From positions 1 to 54,595 of the forward strand of contig DATLAN010000415.1 of NCBI GenBank assembly GCA_035527455.1: a DNA stretch of 54,595 nucleotides, given 5' to 3'. Every line of letters begins with the position of its first letter. Positions within the stretch are counted from its first letter, which is position 1. Of this stretch, positions 40,101 through 49,100 are shown piece after piece. A program made the position numbers and the translations under genes. This DNA comes from DATLAN01 sp035527455. Its GTDB lineage: Bacteria; Planctomycetota; Planctomycetia; Pirellulales; Thermoguttaceae. Below the pieces are notes generated by a model that was given only the letters and a program-made list of their open reading frames with translations, was not told the origin of the DNA and searched no databases.

Positions 40101-43100
40101 GAGGCCTGGAAAGAAGAACTCGACGGCTCCAGCGGCGGCAGCAGCAGCTCCGAAAGCCAGTGCTGCACCGAACCTTTTGACGGCGATTACGACTACGACA
40201 CCGTCCCCTATAAAACGGTCACGCTCTACGTGGTCAACCGCAAACCCGAGCCGGTGGACCGGAACTTCGAGGTGCTTCACGATTCCGGTACGCTCTTCGT
40301 CGCCTACGACGAGGGCGTGCTCGGTTTCGACGTCCAGTCGGGAGTCGGCACGACGGACAAAGACGGCGACACGCTCAGAGCGATTGTCGGCACGCAGCCG
40401 ACGAAAGGCACCCTGAACCTTCTCGAAAGCGGGGCCTTTACCTACAAGCCGAATGCGGGAGAAATCGGCACGGACAGCTTCACCTACACCGTCGAGGACA
40501 ATATCGAATCGAGCGACGGATACAAGACCGTTACGATCGAGATCACCAATCAGGCCCCCGTGGCCCTGTCGGACGAGTACTACACCACGCACAGCCAAAC
40601 GCTGCACGTCGATTCCGGCGAGGGCGTCTTGGGGAACGATTATGACCCGGACGGCGACCCGATCACGGCCGAAATCGTAACCAACGGCACCAAAGGGACG
40701 GCGACGCTCCATGCGGACGGCAGTTTTTCGTACGTTCCTCAGGCCGGAAAGACCGGCCAGGACACCTTCACTTACAAGGTGAAAGACGGTGTGAATGACG
40801 GCAGCGGTTCCTACTACGAAGCCGAAGGCACGGTGACCATCAACCTGGTGAACCGGTCCCCCATCGGCGCCGACGACGGTGTGTACCACGTCGACCAGGA
40901 CCGCATTTTGACCGTCATCCGTTGGAACGGCGTGCTGGCCAACGACTTCGATCCCGATGGAGACGAGTTGGTTCCGACCCTGGGCGATCCGCCGACCAGC
41001 GGAACACTCACGTTCAAGCCCAGCGGCGCATTCGTCTACGTGCCCAACGCCGGCTTTACCGGAGACGACTCGTTCACCTACACCCTGCAGGACTACACCG
41101 CCGACGGATATCCGGTGGACGCCTGCGACAACCCCGAGGATCCCAATTACGGCAACGAGACCTATGGTCAGTCGATCTACGTCTCGATCACCGTCGACCC
41201 GGTTTACAACGCCGTACCGGTGGCCGTCGAAGACCATTATTCAACGCCCCACGACATGCCGTTGGCCGTTTCTTCGTTCGAAGGCCCCCTCAGCAACGAC
41301 ACCGACGCCGATCTCGATCCGTTGACGGCAAGCCTCGCCGGCGGACCGCTGCACGGTACGGTGACGGTGAACCCGGGCGGTTCGTTCCTGTACACGCCCG
41401 AGGCGGGCTATTTCGGTCCCGACTCCTTCACGTATCAAGCGTCCGACGGAATAGACTTCTCGATCAACACGGTCCACATCGACGTCGTCAATCAAGCCCC
41501 GGTCGCGGAGGACCTGGAGTATGAAATCGGCCACGACCGCCTCTTGGCGGTGCTGTTCGGCGACGGTTTGCTCTCGAAGGCCCAAGATCCCGACGGCGAC
41601 CACATCACGGCCCAAGTCGTCGACCTGCCGGAAGACGGCACGCTGACGATCAGTCCCCATGGTACGTTCGTCTACGAACCGGACGCCGGGTTCGCGGGTA
41701 CCGATACGTTCACGTTTGTTGTTTCGGACGGCCTCCAGGTGAGTCCTTTGTACACGGCTACGATCCAGGTCAAGAATAACGATCCGGTGGCGGAAGACGA
41801 CGCGTATACGATCGCGCACAACGGAGGCGACTTCCGCCTGTACGCGGAAGGCAGCCCCGGCGCTTTCGCGCCCATCGATCTGGAGCTGCTGAACGATCGG
41901 GAACTCTTCACGACCTTGGACGAAGGCGTGATCGACAATGATACGGATGCGGACGGCGATCCGCTGACGGTGACCGTTCTGACCGACATTTCGAGCTATC
42001 CGCTTACCGTCTCCCCGAAGGGCATTATTCAGTTCGAGCCCGATGACGGCTTCTTCGGCACCATCCAGTTCGACTACCAGGTCAACGACGGAGTTTCGGA
42101 CAGCAATGTCGCTACGGTGACGATCGAGGTCGTCAACAGCGCACCCGTTGCCGAGAACGACGCCTACGTGGCCTACCACAATACGACGCTCCGTCCCGGT
42201 CGAGCGTCCGGAGTGCTGGCAAACGACCACGATGCCGAGTTCGACGGGATGACCGTGACGCTGGTGGACGACGTGGCCCACGGCACGCTCGTGCTGGGCG
42301 CGTCGGGATCGTTCGTCTACACGCCGGATCTCGATTACACGGGAGCGGACGCCTTCACCTACAAAATCAGCGACGGCCTGGAGGAAAGCGGCACGGCCAC
42401 CGTGACGATCGTCGTCACGGCCAACGACGATCTGGGGGACGACGCATTGCCGTTGATCGGATACGATCCGCCGGCCGGGGCCGACGACAGCTATTCCGTC
42501 GGTCACAATCGGGCTCTTTACGTCCGTGCAGGCGACGGGGGTCTGCTCGACAACGACACGTTCGCAGCCGATTCGCCGGCGGTCGCCATCCTGGTGTCCG
42601 CTCCCGCCAACGGAACCCTGTCCCTGGCGGCCGACGGCTCGTTCCGCTACGTGCCCACCACCGATTACATCGGCAGCGACGGCTTCACGTATGAACTGCG
42701 CGACGGCCTGACCACGAGTGCGCCGACCACCGTATCGATCGACGTCACGAACACGGCGCCCGAGATCGATCCCGAGGCCCTCGCCGAGGACAACTCGCCG
42801 CTGCAGTATTCGGTCCACGTTGGTCAGACGCTCGACATTTCCCGGGAACCCGGTCTGAAAGCGGAAGCCGACGACGTCGACGCGGACGACTTTGACGTCG
42901 TGTTGGTCGAGGGCCCGAGTTTCGGCACGCTGACGCTCAATGCGGATGGTTCGTTTATCTACGAGAGCGAGTCGCTTTACGTCGATTTCACCGAAATCAT
43001 TCCGGGCAGCTACGGCGGTGCCGCCGATCAGATGGGCGATCCGACCGTTTCCGGAGAAGGCAAGGAAATCACGTTCAGCGGAGACGGCTGGAAGAAGGTC

Positions 43101-46100
43101 GACCTGCCTTATGAGATCACTGCCGAAACCGTGCTGGAATTCGATTTCATGGTGTCCACCGAGGGAAGCATCCACGCGATCGGTTTCGACACCGACCTCG
43201 ATTTGAGCCCCGAGTTCGGCTTCCAACTTGCCGGTACCGATACGTGGGGCAATCAGAGCTTCAACAACTTCAGCGGCGACGAGTACGTTCACTACACGAT
43301 CCCGATAGGCCAATTCTATACGGGCGACATGGAACATCTCTTCTTCGGCAACGCCGATACGGATGGCGTAGCCGATGCGGAGGCCTCGTTCAGCCACATA
43401 CGACTGCACGAAGGGGAGGCTGCCGGCGCGGACAGTTTCCGCTTCTTGTTCCGCGACGAGCATGATCTGGAGAGCCAAGAGCATCTCGTGCGGATTGACC
43501 TGACCAACAGTCTGCCCGAAACGGAAGAGCCCCAGCGAGCTTTCAACCTCCTGCACGATACCGCGCTGGTCGAAAGTACCGGGCTGCTGGCCGACTTCGA
43601 GGACGCCGATGGAGATCGCCTCAGCGTGGTGGTCACCGATGCGCCGGTCAACGGTCAATTGCGCGTCAAGGATCACGGAGCGTTCGTCTACGAACCGAAC
43701 GTCGGTTACTTCGGCGACGATTCGTTCGAGTACTACGTTACCGACGGCTGGCAGAACAGCGACCCGGTTGCCGTGACGCTGGTGATCGAGAACTCGCTGC
43801 CGACGGCCGACGACCTCCAGTACGACGTGGCTTACAACGGCTACCTCGCGGCTCCCTCGGCAATCGGCGTGCTCCCCGGCTTTTTCGACGCGGACCGGGA
43901 CCCCCTCACCGCGGAGCTGGTGACGACGCCGAGCCTGGGCACCATCACGATGTTCGACAACGGTTCCTTCCTCTACACGCCGACGATCGGAGGCGTGGGA
44001 GTCGATACCTTCTCCTACAGGTTCACCGACGGCCTGGAGACGTCGAACGTCGGCGTGGTGACCGTCACGCTGACGAACACGATTCCGACCGCTCCCGACC
44101 GGCAATACGACGCGGTGCACGATGAGCCGCTGCCGGTTGTCTTTGCCGACGGTTTATTGTCGGGACTGGATTCGTTGGAGGGGGACATACTGTCCGTGAC
44201 CACGGGCATGCCGAATAAGGGGACCATCAATCTGGGAAGCGACGGCTCGTTTTACTACACGCCCCAAGCCGGGCAAACCGGTGCGGACGTCTTCAGCTAT
44301 ACGATCAGCGACGGAGTCGACGTCAGCGTCGGAACGGTCACGATCAATATCAACAACAACCTGCCCCAGCCGGCCGACGATTCCTACGAAGTCTATGCCG
44401 GCGAAATCCTCTATGCGGGGGCGACGAATGGGACCGACTTGCATGCGCTGTGGGACGGCGCCTTCGATCCGGCCGGCCTGCTCGACAACGACCTGGACGA
44501 GGATCTCGACGAGTTGCAGGTGCGCTACAACGGCGCCGCGCCGCCCGCCAGCGTCGATTTGGCCAAGGGGACCTTGCAGTTGAAAGACAATGGAATGTTC
44601 CTCTTCGTGCCCAAGCTTGGCGAGACCGGTCAGCAGACGTTTACCTACACCGTGTTCGACGGCATCGGCGAGTCGGCGCCCGCCACGGTGACGATCGACG
44701 TCAAGCCCCCCGAGGCGACAGCCAACGACGACGATACCTACTCGAACGGCGCCAACCGCTACGAGGTCGAAGCGGGACGCACGCTGGTGGTCAAGGAAGT
44801 GGGCATGGGAGTGTTGGGTGACGATTCGTTGGGCAAGTTCGTCGAGCGCAAAGTGACTCAAGTCGGCTCGCTCGATGGCCTCACGTTGGCCGAGAACGGC
44901 ACCTTCAAGTACGTGGCGCCCGAGGAGCAGACGGGCGACGTGACCTTTTCGTACACGTTCACGAACTTCGTTGCCGTCGACGGCGAGGCAGCCACCGAGC
45001 TGAACACCTCGAATACGGCCACCGTCACCGTCCACGTGAAGGAATCGACCAACCCGATGCCGGAAGAGGTCTCTCCCTCCGCTTCGCCCGAAGACGTACA
45101 TGAGTATCAGTTGAAACTGGCCGACTACAACCTCGAAAAGGCCAAGCGGGCCGCGTACGATGCGCAGAATGTGGCGGACCACGGCCTCTGGCAGGCCTAT
45201 GAAACATCGACGGCGCAACTCAACAAGACCGACAACAAGACGCGCCGAGACAACCAGACTGCCTTCGCCACCAACCTGCTCACCGAAGACTACACCAATG
45301 CCCAGAACCTCCAGCAACACGCCCGGACGCGACAAAACGCGGACATTCTGGCGGCTGCCACCGAATGGAGCAGCACCACCGTTCGCAGCCAGCTCTATCG
45401 CGTCGGTTTCCACAACTCGCTGGCCGACCGCGTGCAGGATGACCGCGTCGTGGACGCGAACTACCTCGTCCAGATGCACACCGCAGACGCGCTGAAGCGG
45501 CAGACGTACGCGGACGACTATGCCTGGCAGCAACAACAGATCCTGGTTTTCCGCGAGGCGGCCCTCGACGCCGAGGACGCGGCCCAGACCACGCTGGAAG
45601 ACGAACTGGACACGATCGAAGCGACCTACGACACCGCGGTACGAGGCTACATCACCACGCACGAAGCGAATATCCAGACGGCGATGGACGCTTTCGACGC
45701 GGCGGTCGAGGCGGCCCGAAATCAGCGCGACACGACGTTGGAATCGCTCTACTCGACCTTCTCCGGCGCCGGCGCCACGGCGGCTTCGACGCGTGAGACG
45801 GCTCTCGTCGCGGCCAAAGCGACCTATGATGCGGCAATCGCGGCGGCGCAAGCGGCTTACGACGCGCAGACTCCCGACAAGGACGTCACCAATCCGCTGG
45901 ATCTGGCCTCGGATGCGACCTATCTTGCCGCAGTCAACTCGGCGCAGCAGGGCTACGAGACGGCCGTCACGACGGCGAATCAAACGTACGAAACGGCGGT
46001 CAGCCTCGCACGCGACCAATTGCAGACCGCCGTCGGGCAAGCCAACCAGACCTATTCGGATGCCGTCGCGCAGCTTCTCCAGGATGCCATCATTGCCCGC

Positions 46101-49100
46101 GATGCGGCGGACGCGGTTTATGAAGACGAGTTGAGTGACGCCCTGGGTATCTTCGACGCGGCGGTCTCCGCGGCACGCAGCCAGATGCTGGTCAGCGTGC
46201 TTATCGCCCGCGTCAACTACGCGGACGCGTCGAACGTCCAGAACCTGGCCTACGACAACATCATCGCGGGCCAGACTGCCGTTTACCGGGCCGCCCAAGC
46301 AGCCGCGCAGGCGACCTTGGACGCCAACGTGAGCCTGCATTCGCTCACCTACGACGCCGCGATCGGCATCGCGGAGACGACGCTGAAGAACAGCAACGCC
46401 ACCGCACTGACGGCCTACAACACCGCCGTGACGACGGCGATGGGCGTCTATTCGACGGCCACGATTGCCGCAGGCAACAACTTCCTGAACGATCGCCGTA
46501 CGAATCAGCAAACGCGCGACACGGCCGTTACCCCGGCTTGGACGGCGCTGGATACGGCAATCCAATCAGCAGCCGGCGATCAGCGTGATGCCTCGATGAA
46601 CGCTCTGACCGCCCATGCGGACGCGATCGGCTCGGCGCAGCTCACTTATACCCAAAGCGAGTACGCCATCCGCGCCGACTACCTCGACAAGGAAGGCGCC
46701 CTGCGCAAACAAAAGGCCCATGAGTTCCACCAGTCCAACCAGGCCTTGATCGTGGCCGAACAGCAGTACGAAAAGACCAAGGCAGAGGATCCCTGGCATG
46801 CCGCACAGCGTGCGTTTCTCAGCCAGACCCTGCGCGATCAACAGATCAATTTCCTCAACGGGTTGCGAGCGCTCGAGAAGACGGAATACGTCGAGGAAGA
46901 GCAGGCGGCTGCCCAGGCAATGCACTCGGCCATTGCCGGCTTCCAGGGCGACTTCGACATCGCCCTGGCCAACGCCAGCAAGCAGTTTCTGCAGGATGTC
47001 AAGCCCGCCATTGAAGCCTACGACGCCGCGGTGCTCAACGCCGGCGTGACACAGCAGAAGGCAAACGTGCAGGACGCCAAGGATCAAGCCGCCGAGATTG
47101 CCGGGGCCACCACGACCTTCAAAAAATCGAAAGGCAATGCGCTGGAAACGTACGGCAAAGCGCTGGCAACCAATCGAAAGACATTTGCCGATACCCATGC
47201 GGGCAACGTCCGCCAGTTGACCCAAAACGAAACGGCTGCCGTCGACGCGCATGTCCAGACGGTCGCTGCGGCCCTGACGATCTTCCAAAACCAGGCGCTG
47301 GCGGCCCGAACGGCGTTGATCTACGGGCTTGGAGACGCCGGCGAGGACCTCGGTGACGCCGTCATCACGGCGGGCGAAAACCTCAACGCCGATTTGCAGG
47401 CTGCCAGTCTGACTTTCCAACAGGCCGTCATGCCTGCAGGCCAGACCCGCGTCAGCGCCTACGAATCCGGATTGCAGGCAGCAACGTCCGATCTGCTTGC
47501 TGCGGTCGCCACGCGCGAGGCTGCGGTTGCCAACGCCCTGTCTGCCTTCGTCTCCGCGGAAGCGGCGGCGGCGGAAGTCTGGCGGGCGAGTGAAAGCGGT
47601 GCCCAACTCACGCGTATGGAAGGGATCAGCGACGCCTCCAGTCAGCAGGTTGACGCCTGGGCCGTCGCCGAGGGCACCGCCTATTCCGCCTTCCAGAGCG
47701 CGGTCGCATCCGCGCAGCGAGATTGGGTGCAAGCCGAATCCACCGCACAGCACGATTACGACAATACGTACAGCACCGAGTGGACCACGTTCACCAGCGG
47801 ACATGCCGACGCCGATGCCGTTTTCGGCTACGCGGACGACGAGGCGGCGGTCGACCTGCAAACGGCCGTCGCGTCCTCGTACTCGCAGCTTCTCGTCGAT
47901 CGAACTGCGGCGTTCGAAACTCGGGTCGACGACGAGACGCTCGCTTCGGCCGACTACTTCACCGCGGTCAACCTCGCGAACCAAGCAGCCAACGATGCGG
48001 TCCAGACCGTATCGAGCGAGTTCAACGCTCGCGTCATAGCCAACGACGCCGTGCAATCTGCCACCGAAATCGCCCAATCCGCCGCGCGCGAGGCCAATCT
48101 GCGAGCCAACTTCAACGCTTGGGGGTTGGCCGTGGCTGCGTCGCTCGAGCAGTCCAGCAAAGACGTCGCCGGATTCCTGAAGACGCGCGAAGACAGCCTG
48201 GCCACCAACGCCAAGAACGAAGCGCACTCGATGGCCGACGAGGGCACGCCCTGGACAAACGCCGTCTGGCAGGCCAACGTCGATTACGTCAACAATCAGA
48301 TCGATGCCAACAAGGCCTTCATGCAGGCGGCGGAAACCGAATTGAAGACCTACAAGGACTTGCGCGAGGTGCTCAAGGTGGCCACGATCACCTCGCTCAA
48401 GCAACACCTGATCGATCACTCGGTGGCCGTTTCGATAGCCGACAGGATCTTCAATCTCGCCAAAGTCGACCAGCGCATCGACAACGCCGTCGTTCAAGTG
48501 CAAAACGACTATGCTCAGGCGGCCGCCCTCTCGGACGCCGAACTCGACCAGGTCGCGCGACCGGTCCGACCCAAGACGCTCGGAGAACATTTCAACGATT
48601 TCGTCAACGGGTTCGTAGACGGGATCACCGGCGGCATCACCAAAGATCTCCGCCACTGGGTCGGTGGATATTGGGCGTACTCCGTGGACGAGTCCTCCGG
48701 AATGTATATCGCCGGTCAGGTGACGGGCATCGTCACGCTGACCGTGGCGTCCTTCGTCGTCGGCGGCGGCTGCGGAATCGGCGTCGCCATCCGCGGGCTG
48801 ACGCTCGTCGGTGACCTCTATGGCGCCGGAAAAGGCCTGTACAACATCTTCCTTTCGGAAGACGGCGGCGATCTGGGAGACTACCTCAGCCTCATCCCGC
48901 TGGTCAGCTACGGCATCGGCGCCGCGGGCAAGATGGCCGGAAAGTGGGGCTGCTTCGTCGCGGGCACGGTGATCGACGTCTACATTCCCGGACCGTGGCC
49001 TGTACCAACAGGCCCGGCCAAGGCCGGCACCTCGTGGCACTTCGGCGCCCTGCTGGTGGGCATCGGCCTGGGCGGACTGCTGCTCGATCCGCCACGCAGG

